DNA of 64,000 nucleotides from Bimuria novae-zelandiae CBS 107.79 (Eukaryota > Ascomycota > Dothideomycetes > Pleosporales > Didymosphaeriaceae): the NCBI GenBank assembly GCA_010015655.1, contig ML976796.1, forward strand, positions 18,333-82,332. The letters are read 5' to 3'. A model generated the notes under the pieces. That model did no database searches and had not been told where the DNA came from. It saw only the letters and a program-made list of their open reading frames with translations. Shown here one piece after another: positions 47,901 to 59,697 of this stretch. Each line of letters begins with the position of its first letter. Position 1 is the first letter of the stretch. The position numbers were made by a program, and so were the translations under genes.

Positions 47901-49499
47901 GAGGGTCGCAGAAGAGGTCCATCCATCACCCAACCTTCTCCACGACCTTGATTGAGCGCTTGTATGCAGTCGGCATGATCGGGTCTTATTCGCTGACTCG
48001 CCATTGGCGGGTCTTCCGGGGGAAGGAGCAGCCGGCTAGCGACCCTGATGTGGCACTAGCCAAAAAGCCATCCTGAAACAGAGTCATGGGCTTGCTACTG
48101 GACGGCCTAGCTGCGCAGCGTCACGCCGGGCAGACGTTCAACAATGCACTGATCAGCGAAACTCCGGAAGCGCGCTCTGCGGCCTTCACCTCGTGCAAGA
48201 CGCAAGCAGCAGCAAACGTGGGATCTGCTCGATAACGTGCAGACGGATCGCGAGGGTGTGCCTCGAAGGCGAGAAGGCGTTTCAGGATGGTGATCAAACC
48301 TCGTGCCGAGTGCTTGTTCAGCCTGTTCCTGCATCTGGACGCAGACGCACCATGATCGCACTCGCACCTCACATGGTTTGCAGACGCGCAGCACAATGTC
48401 AAGGACAAGTGCTCTCGCAGGTCACTAGCGGCAGCCTTGCACAGCGGCGCAGTAGTAGGTGCTCTACTGTGCATCTGCGACCGGTGGGAGCGAGTCTACC
48501 TATAATAACGAAACTATTCTCAGCGGGGGTCCGACTCGAGCAGCACGAGCAGCACGAGCAGGAGCAGCAGAAAAAGAAATGGCCCTGCGAGACACGCCCA
48601 ATACGATGGGGCACGATAACGGGCGAGCATGGGCAGTGGGCGCTGAGTGGGCGCGGTGTCCGCCACTGACAAGACGCACTCGTGATGCCACTGCTGGAGT
48701 TTTCTTACCTGTCCCGCTGCAACTCGCAGGATCCGATCTTCGATGGCCCAGCCGGCCGCGTGGTGTGTCCTGGGAGCGACCGACAGAAGGTTGAGCTAGG
48801 CTGCTCGCGTCGGTTGCGCCGCGTAGACCTGGGCCTTTGTCGGCCGCTCACAGCAAAACCTACTGATGCCTTCCCGGCCTGCTCACGGCACTGGCTATGT
48901 GGAGTCGCTATGGGCGTCATGGCCACCGCTCGCCACCCATCCATGCACCACCGCCAGCGTCTCTCCCAACCTCGCCCGTCTGCAGCGCGAGTCGGCCATT
49001 GCTTGGCTCGCACGGCCCCGTGTCGCGCGGCCTGCGATTCGCTGGCGGCTGCTCCAAGGCGCGCACTGGCTGCTGAGACACCCGCGCTTCCCAGCAAGGA
49101 TCGGGGCAGACGCTGACTTGAGTGTGGGCCCCGAAATAGATCATTCCAAAACGACTAACTCCTGTTTCACCAGGCCTCCAACACCTAAAGCTCTGCCACT
49201 CCCCCCTCAGATTTGCGTTTCGTGTGTCCAAAAGCCCTATCCTTCACGCTGCCCAGTCTGCTTGACGTCGAGACTGCTTTGGCTCCGAGGCAGGCCCTCG
49301 ATACGTTTTATCTTCTCTGAACAGACCTCAAACCGTCGCTGTCGATTTCTTTCGCTGTACGCTTCATATTATATTATTTGCACCCGGGCAGGACCTTTTG
49401 GATAGCCCTATCGTCTCGATCTGCGATCCTTCGTAGCAACCACCTGACGCAGCCTGCCAAGCACGATCCGCAAACAACAGCATCGTGTTACAGCGCAGC
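44968..49499. other. 4.5-kb gene-free region upstream of ste12
   Basis: Composition is ordinary, without RIP-like decay, but none of the ORFs (at most 158 codons, on both strands) shows domains, typical intron joins or biased composition. It contains the CRD1 promoter at the left. At the right it holds the long leader/promoter of ste12, with pyrimidine-rich tracts near 49195-49260. It may hold a long 5' UTR or a non-coding RNA; nothing in the sequence proves either. Confidence 0.5.
47032..49169. promoter_or_regulatory. three TGAAACA pheromone-response-type motifs upstream of ste12
   Basis: Exact matches to the yeast Ste12 binding heptamer TGAAACA lie at 47032-47038 (+), 48074-48080 (+) and 49163-49169 (as TGTTTCA, minus). 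About 0.5 would be expected by chance in 4.5 kb on both strands. This is compatible with autoregulation of ste12, but some could be chance. Confidence 0.3.
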
Positions 49500-51838
49500 A
49501 TGTATTCCAACCCTCATGCGGCCATGCCGCCTCCACAGTCGCGCTCTGTCGCGCCTGAGACGTTTTTATTAGACCAAGACGCACAGCAAAGCCTGCCGCC
49601 GGACAGCATCGTCGCGCTGCAGCAGGTCGACAACCGTATGTACCTGTCGCCCCTAACGTGCCGCCCCGTCGCGCATCGGTCTTGGCCTGCCAGAACCGCA
49701 CACCAAGCTAATGCCTCGCAGTCAAGTACTTCCTCATATCAGCACCTGTCGACTGGCAGCCCGACCAGTACATCCGCCGCTTCCTCCTGCCGACTGGCGA
49801 GTACGTGTCCTGCGTGCTATGGTGAGTGCATTCCAGCATTGTTTGTTGCCGCGCACGCCTAACCCCGCTCAGGAACAACCTCTTTCACATCTCCGGCACC
49901 GACATCGTGCGATGCCTGTCCTTCAGATTCCAGGCCTTTGGCCGGCCGGTGAAGAACTCCAAGAAGTTCGAGGAGGGCATTTTCTCGGATCTGCGTAACC
50001 TCAAGTCAGGCACAGATGCGTCGCTGGAGGAGCCTAAGAGCGCCTTCCTCGACTTCCTGTACAAGAACAACTGCATTCGCACTCAGAAGAAGCAGAAGGT
50101 CTTCTACTGGTACAGCGTACCGCATGACCGCCTGTTCCTCGACGCATTGGAGCGCGACCTCAAGCGCGAGAAGATGGGCCAGGAAGCCACGACTGTCGCC
50201 GTCAGCGAGCCTGCGCTCTCGTTCGAGTTTGACTCGTCTCAATCGCTGTTCGAACAGCTCACCAAGGCACAGCAGACGAATTCGTCATCTTTCAACAACA
50301 ACAACAACAACAACGTCCAGAACGTCCAGAATTACTCACAGTCGACCTCCCCGGTGATGCGCGCGATGGACTCCATGCCCCCACCTCAGATGGTCCCCCA
50401 GGCAATGCCACCCCAGGTTCACGAGGAGCAAATGGCACCTATGGTCCAGTACAACCAGATGTCAATGGCACCAAGCATGCAGAACACCGTCGTCAAGAGC
50501 AGAGAACGCGAATATGCCACTCAGGTGCAATATGACAGAAACGGCATCCCGCTCTCCCAGGTGCACCAGCGCCACAGCTCAATGCCCGCCTACATGGAAT
50601 ACTCGCCAGCGCCCTCGTTCGTGTCGTCGCACTACGAGGATTACAGCACCCGCGGCATGTCTTTCGAGCCTCTGACACCACCCCAGCACCAAATCAGCCT
50701 CGGTGCTGAGCCAGCTTACATTGCCAACGAGGACACTGGCCTGTACAGCGCCATTCCCGAACTGGGCGTGTCACATTCGTTCAACCCTCTCATGAACATT
50801 CCTCCGTCAAATCTGATGGGTCACGGCTTTCCTGGTGTCAACAGGCCGTTCGCACCTGGAAACATGTACTCTGTCATTGAGGGCTCACCCACGTACAAGC
50901 AGCGACGAAGGCGGTCGTCCATCTCTACCGCTGCAGCAGTCGCTGCAGTCACTTCGACCGGTGGCGCTCATCAGGTGCACCGCCCAAGCGACTTGAGGCG
51001 ATCAATGTCAAGTTCCATCATGCCAGTGCCCGAGGGTGACGAGTTGCAAGCGCATTCGAGCCATAACTCTCCTGACAGTGCTACCGGCCCCTCCCTACAC
51101 CACCCGATTCCTGAGTCCAAGCCTATCGTGAACATCTCGCGCCACGGTACTCCTCTGCACACAATCGAGGACAGCCCGCCACAACAGCAGTCCATTCTTC
51201 CTCAAGAGGACCTCAACAACCTTGTCAACGGTGACATGTTCGACAGCCCACTACAGCACAGCGCAGTAGCTCGCGCTCAAGGCTGTCCCAACGTCTACAG
51301 GCGAGCACGGAGCGCCACCATGATGGAGATTGGGCCATATCCCCAGAAATCCCACTCTTGTCCCATCCCCACCTGTGGTAGGCTGTTCAAGAGGTTAGAA
51401 CACCTCAAGAGGTAAGCGCCCACCATCCCCAGTGCGACCTGAAATAGCCGCTCATCAGGCGCTAGGCACGTACGCACCCACACGCAAGAGCGGCCTTACG
51501 TCTGCCCTCTTTGCAACAAGGCCTTCTCTCGGTCCGATAACCTCGCCCAGTACGTCTCAATTTTGCAGATCATATGCACGGGATGCTAACAATACATCTA
51601 CAGACATCGCCGCACACATGAACCCCGCCAAGACGGCGAGCCGCTCGACTTCAACGACGAAGATCTCGAGGGTGAGGACGAGCACCTTCACTCACTCTCG
51701 GAAGGGTCCCCCGAATCTGGCAACGACTACCTTTCCGGACTGCCGCAAATCCCTACATCCATCTCAGACATCCCTGGGCCACTCGCCATGTCCATGGCAC
51801 CCCCGCAGCACCACCTCATCGCTGCCAACAATTACTAA
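49500..51838 (+). CDS. ste12: transcription factor Ste12 with C-terminal C2H2 fingers
   Basis: Ste12 acts below the mating/filamentation MAP kinase and controls sexual development, invasive growth and, in plant pathogens, penetration. Exons 49500-49635, 49722-49821, 49873-51411, 51466-51549 and 51604-51838 keep frame at all four GT-AG introns and give 697 residues. The start is the ATG of [16 protein letters not shown]. The STE homeodomain-like region follows ([80 protein letters not shown]). After it come an Asn-rich run and a long disordered Pro/Gln/Ser region. Two C2H2 fingers follow: [20 protein letters not shown], and [20 protein letters not shown]. Exon junctions fall within both fingers. 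The end is acidic ([14 protein letters not shown]). The two fingers are typical of filamentous ascomycete Ste12 and absent from yeast. Confidence 0.96.
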
Positions 51839-54476
51839 TCATCTCTTTACCAACGTTACGTACCACATCCGCACCACACGGCGACGCCATTCCGCGGCCG
51901 TTCCCCTTTGACCTGCTTCTTTGTTTAACCTGTTTAATTCCCTTTTCTCATAGACTTTGTCTGTTTTCATTCCCCTGCATTGCATGGCATGCATTCTTCT
52001 TTTCTTGCTTATTCTCAACGGCGGGTTTGGGATCTACACGGAGAACAGAAGGGAACAAACTGGTTTGCTTGCGGTGTATCGGGATCTTATGAGACCATGA
52101 GTACCCTTTTTCTTTTTTGTTTTCGTCCACTACTTGTGTTTCTCTTTCTTGACTGAGGTATCCCGCCGACAACATTCGTGCTGATGATGACCGTGCGCGG
52201 CGTATACAAAAATGGGTGGCGCGCGGATTGGCTCTTTGACGGTGTTGAGAATGGTGTTGACGTACCGCGAAAGGGTGCGCTATGCAAAATATCACCAGGT
52301 GGGTGTTTGGATAGAGGCTTGAGCTTTGTGGATAACACGGGAGGTGGTGAAGCGCCCGTGATGAAAGGCTGCATTGTATCATAGCGATAAACGCATTGTT
52401 GAACGTATTCTCTGTGCCACTGCCACTATTTCCTGTGAAGCTCGTGTCTACCTACCCTCTACTGTGCGCGCGCGATCGCTCACCGCCACTCTCCTCCATC
52501 CGTTTCCTATCGCAATCACACAATCTATAAAAAAAAAACCCCCCGCCTGCATACGCTTTCCATTCTTAGCCCGGCGCCTCTAGAAACAAGTCACGTCCGC
52601 GCTATGCACACGCTCCCCACCTAAAACCGGCCAATCACATTCCTCTTATGCCTTCATCGCATCCTCAAACACCAGCCTTGCTGAGACGTGCTTACGTCCT
52701 GCCGTTTGGAGCGCGCGAGGTAAGCGTTGCAAGCTGGGGAGCTCTAGGCCTTGTTACTGGCCGGCGGGAAGGTAGTCGTCAGAATGGCGATGGGAGCGGG
52801 AGCGCGTGCGGTGGTCTGGCCGGGCATGCGGGCTGGGGGTGCGAAGTCCGGCTTTACAGAGGGGAGGGAAGGGTCTTACTAGGGTGGGGTGGGCGGAAGT
52901 TTACCTAGGGAGGTCTGGGGGTGGTGTGTGCGAGGTCCGCGCGCGGTGTGTGAACGGACGGTGTTCGCCGGCAGGAAACGTGGTAGACCGGGTGTCCGTG
53001 AGTTTACCATGACATGCACCTAACTAGAGGGTTTTCTAGATCAGGAAGGCCGTGAAGTACGTTCGCACATGGAATCAAGTCAAATGCCGGCAAAACGCAA
53101 AGCGCTCTACTGACGGTGAGATCGAGACCAAGGGAAGTGCGTTGAGTAAACACCCATCAAGTCCAATGCCGACCCGGCCAAGGCATTTTCTTTAACCATC
53201 ACCGACGACCTGAACAGATAATGCGGCACACAGCAACTGAAGTCCAAACCGCTTGATTTACGGGGTTCATGGGCGCAAGTGCGAAGTTCATGGTAGATTT
53301 CTCAATTTGTAAAGCTGTACCATAGGCAGGCCTGGTCACATGTACAGGTAGGGCTGCAGTCATGATACGGGTGTTTCATGCGCCCGAAGGGTCTGGTACA
53401 GGTGCAGGTGAGGTGCGGGCGTGGTGGGAACGTACATGTGCGATGACTGCATTTTTTCATGTGGTGCGCAGGTACGGACGGGTTGCGCATAAGGTACGCA
53501 GCGGGTAAAGTAGTGCGGACCACGCGAGGAGAGATAGGCAGGTACGGAACTGGTGGTATGTGCTGCTGGGGCGGAATTGGTGGGATTGTGCGTGGTGGGT
53601 GCGAGATAGTCGAAGTCCGGAGGCGAGGATGGTGGTTTGGGTTAGTGCTGCGGAGCGGGTTTTGAGTGGTCGAGTGTAGGTATGCATACCTGGGAGATAG
53701 TAGTATGGAAGGCCGATGGGCGAAGTAGTGAATGGAGTGGAGTGCGGTGGTATGACAATGCGTGTGGACGCTGATAAGTATGACGTTGTGTTGAGATGAT
53801 ACCATAGGTAGATTGGTTGGTAAGGGCCTCTTGTTGAACGGTATATTTGAGTATTAGGGATTCGCAATACTAACAAGTTTCAAGTCCGTAAACTACTCAT
53901 GCCGTCCTAAAAGGTATCACGTATGTACCTTTGTGCTGAGTCTCGGAGTCTTGCATTACAGACCTTCTCCACCATCTTCTCCCAAATAAGACGATGCTCG
54001 CCTTCCAATGATGCTATGATATACCATAGGCATTGACTGAGCATAGTGATGATTAGAATCTCCTAGGCCAGCACAGGATTGGAGGAAGAAGACGCCGTAT
54101 CACCCAGCGTGCCAGCGTTGTTGAGAGTGTTTTTCTGGTTCCCTGGCCAGCGGATACTCCACAGGGTCCCAACAACAACTCAACTCCTAGGTCGGCGGGA
54201 GAGTACCCAAACAAGACCAAAATTCCGTCTGCTCCGTAGTGACAGTGCTACAGAAAGACGCTCAATAGATCATGATGATCTGTTTCGATATATGTAATCT
54301 TAATGACGTGGGCCCTGGAGAATATCCCATCGGGAGTCGTAAGAGGCCCACACGCGTGTAACAATTGCTACCGCGTCCCAACTCTTTGAGCGCTATGGCG
54401 TCCAATTTGTACTTTTCAATATGCACCAGTCTCACTACAACAAAGACCAGGCTTTCGGCGAGTGAGACTTCGAGAG
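51839..54476. other. intergenic region between ste12 and HET pseudogene
   Basis: It contains the ste12 3' UTR at the left, then 2 kb with no recognisable gene. ORFs at 53302-53876 are Thr/Pro/His-rich low-complexity readings on both strands and look spurious. No repeats beyond short purine/pyrimidine tracts. Confidence 0.5.
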
Positions 54477-56616
54477 TCAGCTCGTTCGTATCTTGGCCTG
54501 GGTTTTCGATTGGATTGGATTTCGTGATACATCGGGTGACTCACACAACGAGCCGATGTCCTCCTCTCTAAGTCCCGGACCGGATTTCATCAATAGCCGA
54601 AGCACAATGTCCCTCGGTAATCTCCCGATAGGGACTTCAATTTTAATATATCCATCTGCCAGTGGACCAAAGTCATTCCTCGTCGCAGGTGTTGTGCGAA
54701 TCTCGATGAACTTACACGTGGGCTCATACATCTCACCCCTCGAGCCCGGAGAATATCTTTCCACGTCGATAACGGAGGCCCACGTCCAAGTCGGAGCATA
54801 ATAATGTTCATGACGTCTCATTTTGGTGCCATAGAAGGCCCAAAGGAGAGCTTCGGGAAAGTGAGATTTCCACAGTCCGGTAGCGTAGTCTGCTTCCTCA
54901 TTAGGTTTCATGAGCGTGGCCAACCCAGTGAGGGCTTGCAGTCTATCTGTTTCATAGGTGAATTGCCTTTGGGAGTAGGTCATTACGGCTTTTTCCCATT
55001 GTAGAGTTCCTCTATCATGGCGATTGTCGCCGGTCGCGAAATACTGCGCGAACTTGCCATTACGAAGCTCGATTGGGTAAGAGGCGATCTGACATTCACA
55101 GCAATTGGCCTCGTTGCATTCCTAGAGTAACTCTCCCTTCGTAAGGTGTACCTGATTGGATAGAGCGGTTCAGCATAGTTAAATGCGGGAAACGATGAGA
55201 TCTCTTACGACTCTCCTAGACAGTATCCACTCTTGCAACGCCCAGCCTCGACGTCGTAAAGTGCATCGAATTCACGATCCGTTATCACATGAGGCATTGA
55301 AGTCCATCCAGAGAGGTCGTATAGTATTTTCCGCATGGCTACATTGCTCCTCCTGCCGGGATCATCGCTAGGCCAAATTCGTGCTTCGAACCTCTGGTTG
55401 CGACCACCATGGGCACATTTAAATAAGCCTTCTGAGCCATTTGAGGCTCCATCTGCGGAAATTGTGAGCGTTGCATTCTGATATACTTCAAACATACGGG
55501 CGGATTCTTTGACCTAATCATCATCGTCATCCTGGATGATACAGAGTGAGTCAATCCTAAGGTACTTGATACCCAGTACCCGAGTCATGACCACCGCATC
55601 TCGGAACGTTTGTGATAGTATTTTGAAACCGATCAGCCGTCTATGGTCCGCCAGCCGCTCTTTGATAATAGAGGGTGGAGGGTGTTCTAGTCCTCCCCAG
55701 CAGTGGCTGAGCGCGACGTAAGCTGCTTCTTCACCGCAAGTCACGTATAGGTGAGGCTCTCGTGAATCGTCGCCAACGTCTATAACCCGACTTGGCAAGC
55801 GAGGCTGGTGGGATCCGCACTGCCCGTGCTCTTTAAAACACTGCAGGTACCATCGACAAATGAGCTCGATGCTTTCATTCATTGTCGGATGGGCTAGGCT
55901 GCGTGCGTTCTTGGGAACAGGAAAAGGCGGGGAGCAATCTGAATCTCGATTTAGTGACTTCATCCGGTCGAATGATCAGATCTGTCGGTATCTAGGTTGA
56001 TCCTACCTTCATCCACGGATATTTCAGGAAGTTCGGATCCGGAATCACATTCACCGATCTTGACTGGATAGCTGGTATAGTCGATTTGAAGTCTATGCTC
56101 TAAAGCAGACAGCTGTATCATCTCCGCATCTATCCTCCAAGACGCTATGAGCTGACAGATGCCTTTGAGGAGACCATCGCAGATGGTGCAATGGCGTGAA
56201 CTTAGGCGTAAATCATAGACAAGTATCATATGGCAGTTCGTACGCCCCTCTCTGTTATAAGCCCAGATGTTTGGGTCGAGATTGCCGCATGTCTGACACA
56301 CAGAAATGATTTTGCCGGATAACGGAGTAAGGAGCTTGGACTGAAGTAACATTGCGGCGTGGGACAGCTCGCTCATACGGCGGAGAGACTCCCATGTGCT
56401 AGTTCCACCGTAGCATCGATGGTAGTAAAAATCTTTCACACACTGCAAATCCTCTGCGAGACTGGGTACTTCAATGTAGATTTTCCGGGTAGCGTAAAGC
56501 AAAATCCGGGCCGAGAATTCGTTGCTCCAGTGATACAAGCGGACAAGGTGAGCCAACAAGCATAAAGACCGGTCTGGATCTGATTGGTCCCAAAAGGCAT
56601 TTTGTCTTGAGACCAC
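54477..56616 (-). pseudogene. HET-domain gene with nonsense mutations and a frameshift
   Basis: The reading starts in the frame from 56616 (first ATG not certain) with a Cys-pair region (CQTCGNLDPN; CTICDGLLKG). A likely intron at 55939-56006 (GTAGGA...CAG, branch-like CACTAAATC) joins it to the HET core: YVALSHCWGG, LSQTFRDAVVMTRVLGIKYL, RIDSLCIIQDDDDD. The next codon is TAG where Trp is usual, then VKESARMFEVYQNATLTI and GLFKCAHGG continue in frame. A frameshift near 55250 leads to RRGWALQEWILSRRV. After a probable intron (GTAAGA...CAG) comes VHLTKGELL, a second TAG in place of Trp, then ECNEANCCECQ and on to the stop at 54477. All breaks are few and recent-looking. Both Trp losses are G-to-A changes on the coding strand. 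Confidence 0.75.
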
Positions 56617-57691
56617 AAAAGCAAGTGCTCGCCAATATGACTCGTTCGGTTTGCAGGAGAATGAGATGCTCTGAACATTGAAAGCTCGTTTTACGAGAAC
56701 CTGGTCCTGTCAGCCACCGCCGCCATTCGTTCGCTGCTTTACCAAGATGAATCTACCGATAGACAGAAGCAAACAGCAACCCAAGCAACCGGACTATAGG
56801 ATGCATTGAATATGACTTCGAAGGTATGTCGGTAAAGTTCCAGGAGTGAACTTCCCACGTTCTTGGATTGCTCGGCTGACAGCACCGTTTTTATTTCCGC
56901 GAGGATGGCCGGCTAATCGTGGTGAACTGCTGCCGGCGGATTGAAACATCTTTCTGCTCTATATCGTTTGTCTGCGATGCTAAATGTATAGACTCTGTGC
57001 CTGGAAGGGGAATTCTAGACCATATGGCTGAGAGGACTTTATCGTACGTATCGACAAATTCCGCGTATCTGTGTGCAAGTGCATGGTTCCACCTCCTGCA
57101 CTGATGGGTTGGTGTGATCATCCATGCTGTCAGCGAACCTCGAAGACTTAGAGCCTATACACGAGGTATGCGAAGGAGACTGTTTTCGTCTACCAACAAG
57201 AGGCTCAGCCTTACCCGTGTGGAGAGAACAATGTGCCGCACGCGTACCTGCTAAACCTAGAGTATCCCAATTCGGCAGGTTCTGCTGCTCACAGCGCTCA
57301 GGAGTGTTATCAGGGTTATGTGTCGTGGAAGAGGGAGAGTGAAAGAATCATGGCACATCAGGCTGCGAGACCTGAAGGTGGTATAGATAAGCGCGCGAAC
57401 GCCACCCTTTCACTGATAGGCCAAGTAGATCAGGGCTGTGAGGTGCTGCCTCAGGCTCTATTAACCGTAGGCGAGTACTTTGTTATGTGTTGATGATACT
57501 TCGGGAACCGAAGTCAGAAAAACTGTGAAGTGAATTTGGGGTACTAGTGCCCCGCAATGAATTGTCGTGGAAGTTGCGCCTCGGGACCTGACCTCCCGGG
57601 GCGTGATGACAATTTTCACAATACAGCTCCCCAATAGTGAGACTTCGTCTGCCTCGTGACACACAAGTAACCTTGGAAGACCCAAACAAAT
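56617..57691. other. intergenic region
   Basis: No gene recognised between the HET pseudogene start and the HIS6 stop. The short ORFs near 56891-57493 overlap on both strands without motifs. The 5' end of the HET gene may extend into it. Confidence 0.45.
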
Positions 57692-58630
57692 CTAAGCCAC
57701 TGCCTTTTCCTGTTCTTCATTCCACCTGACACAATCCTCGAACTTGACACCTGAGCCTCCAAATATGTCCAGCGCGCTTCCGATAGTGAGATCCACTTTC
57801 CCTGCGCTGAGATTCTTCACCATTTCCAGATCCTCAAGCGAGCGACCCCCTCCTGCGTATGTTACAGGTATGCTGCACCACTCTGCGAGCTTGCTGACCA
57901 GCTCGTGATCGATCCCACGCTGGAGGCCTTCGACGTCAGCAGCGTGGATGAGGAACTCGGAGCAGTAGGGTTCGAGGAGAGATATTGACTCTGGGCACAA
58001 ATCAGGAATTGCCTTACTTAGCCTGAAGAAGCTTGAATATACCTTGCGTGAGTTCGAAATCGGTGATGCTCTGCCATTTGTTCGTGGCAACGAACCACTT
58101 GTCATCTTTCCGCCGACATGAGAGGTCAATCACCAACTTGTTCTTGTCATTGTCGAGCGCTTGGAGAATGGCTTCCAACCGCTCCATCGAGAATTCGTTT
58201 TCGGGAAATAGTGCAGATGTGATGATCACCTACTAATCATTCGATTAGTCTCTCGCAACAATCTGTGAGTTATTATACACACTTTGTCAGCACCGTACTC
58301 AATCCACTGCCGCGCGTTGCTCTCCTTGATGCCGCCACCAACTTGTATCTCGCCCTTCCACTTGTCCTTTGCCCCCTCCGCTTGCGCTTGCTTCTCCTCT
58401 TTCCTCCACGCAGCTAACGCGTCCTTGGCGGTTTTATCATTGTTTGGGCCCAGCATAATGATATGAGCGCCGCTCAAGTGATACTTGTGATATAGTTCCG
58501 CATAGTGAGCAGAGGGTTTTGTGGAGGTGAAGTTCGTCTTCAACTCTGCTTCTGACGTACCCAGGGTACCGCCAACAATCTGCTTCACGTCCCCATTGTG
58601 CAAGTCTATGCACGGACGAAAGCGCGTCAT
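57692..58630 (-). CDS. HIS6: phosphoribosylformimino-AICAR ribotide isomerase (histidine biosynthesis)
   Basis: This catalyses the fourth step of histidine synthesis, an Amadori-type ProFAR-to-PRFAR isomerisation on a TIM barrel, in the cytosol. Exons 58630-58283, 58229-58043 and 57990-57692 (introns 58230-58282 and 57991-58042) keep frame and give 277 residues, normal for fungal HIS6. The ATG at 58630 is preferred because the conserved N-terminus begins there ([20 protein letters not shown]); the longer upstream reading lacks an ATG. Barrel motifs in order: the catalytic Asp region [46 protein letters not shown] (second catalytic Asp), [31 protein letters not shown] and [12 protein letters not shown]. 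It is divergently transcribed from FAF1 with 185 bp between start codons. No TGACTC-type Gcn4/CpcA site was seen in that gap. Confidence 0.95.
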
Positions 58631-58815
58631 CGTTTCGGTGTGTCCAAAAAGGTTGTTGATGCGTCTGCGAAGAATGGTGGGGGAGGGGCAGGAGCGGCCC
58701 AAGCGAAGTCTTGGCGTTTGCAATTTTGGCAATCGCGGCCCCACTGTCAGCGAAACTTAGCGGCAGCTAACAACCAACCTCCACGATCTATTATCACAGC
58801 CTTAAACCGCACGGA
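58631..58815. promoter_or_regulatory. shared divergent promoter HIS6/FAF1
   Basis: Only 185 bp separate the two start codons, so both promoters and 5' leaders overlap here. It includes a G-rich stretch (GGTGGGGGAGGGGC) and no clear TATA box. Confidence 0.6.
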
Positions 58816-59697
58816 ATGGCGCCTACTTTGGGCAAACGCAAGCGCATCACGCGCGAAGAGCTTGAGCAGTCATCACGTGCATCATCCCCATCGTCAGATT
58901 CGCAATGCTCTGATCGAGAAGACATGCAAGCTCTCTTTCGCAAAGCTTTCGAAGCGAAATTCGCCCCTCTAGATATTGAGCCTGTACGGAAGACCCAAAA
59001 GGTTGAGGAATCGGAGGAGGAAGCAGAAGAAGAGTCAGACTGGTCAGGCATCAGTTCGTCCGAGGACGAGAACGAAACTTCCAACGGCGTGCAAGTCTTC
59101 GACTATGCATCCGCCCACGAACCGCCCACGAAAGCCTCCAAGTCCGAAATGCGGGCATTCATGTCCGCGAAACCGCCTTCGCTTTCCAAGTCGACCGTCG
59201 CAAAACCCGTGCCAAAGCCAAAGAAGGAGGATGATTCCGTTGAAGCGGCCCATCTCAAGAACGATCTCGAACTACAGAAGCTTTTGCGCGAGTCGACGCT
59301 ACTTTCCGCGAACGCACCTACGTATTCCACGCGTACCGGCAGTACTCGCGAGAGAAAAGACGCGCGTCATAAGCTCACGGACTTGCACATACAGTCGCTA
59401 GGCGCGAAGAAATCAATATTCGAGCAGAAGAGCATGCCGATGTCGCATCGGAAGGGCATAATTGCCAAGGCCAAGATGCGGGAGGAGAAGCGGCGAGCAG
59501 AGGCAAAGGAGAACGGCATTACACTGGAGAAGGAGCGGAAGACCAAGAAAGTGTTCGGCAAGCGGGAGAGAGGCGTTGGAGGGCCAAGCGTGGGCAAATT
59601 CAAGGGTGGAACGCTTACGCTGAGTAAGAAGGATTTGAGGGGCTTGACGAGCAGCAGTGGAGATAAGGCCAAGGGAAAGAAAGGCCGCCGGCGGTGA
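58816..59697 (+). CDS. FAF1: Faf1-like 40S ribosome biogenesis factor
   Basis: A 293-residue intronless ORF. Yeast Faf1 is a nucleolar protein needed for early pre-18S rRNA processing within the small-subunit processome. The protein is highly charged: a basic start (GKRKRITREEL), an acidic Glu/Ser stretch around residues 60-90, and a conserved C-terminal half with ELQKLLRESTLL, DARHKLTDLHIQSLGAKKSI, MPMSHRKGIIAKAKMREEKR, RAEAKENGITLEKE and a Gly/Lys/Arg-rich nucleolar-type tail. This motif order matches the Faf1/C1orf131 family. It appears intact. Head-to-head location with HIS6 gives a shared promoter. Confidence 0.85.
   Translation: MAPTLGKRKRITREELEQSSRASSPSSDSQCSDREDMQALFRKAFEAKFAPLDIEPVRKTQKVEESEEEAEEESDWSGISSSEDENETSNGVQVFDYASAHEPPTKASKSEMRAFMSAKPPSLSKSTVAKPVPKPKKEDDSVEAAHLKNDLELQKLLRESTLLSANAPTYSTRTGSTRERKDARHKLTDLHIQSLGAKKSIFEQKSMPMSHRKGIIAKAKMREEKRRAEAKENGITLEKERKTKKVFGKRERGVGGPSVGKFKGGTLTLSKKDLRGLTSSSGDKAKGKKGRRR

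Noticed and set aside
48193..49405. Several overlapping ORFs of 100-179 codons on both strands upstream of ste12
   Set aside because: Composition follows GC-rich shadow reading; no domains, no consistent splice joins, and opposite strands are equally open.
53302..53876. Thr/Pro/His-rich ORFs
   Set aside because: Low-complexity overlapping frames on both strands without start context or motifs.
58631..58744. N-terminal extension of HIS6
   Set aside because: It has no ATG and would run into the FAF1 promoter; the conserved HIS6 N-terminus starts at the ATG at 58630.
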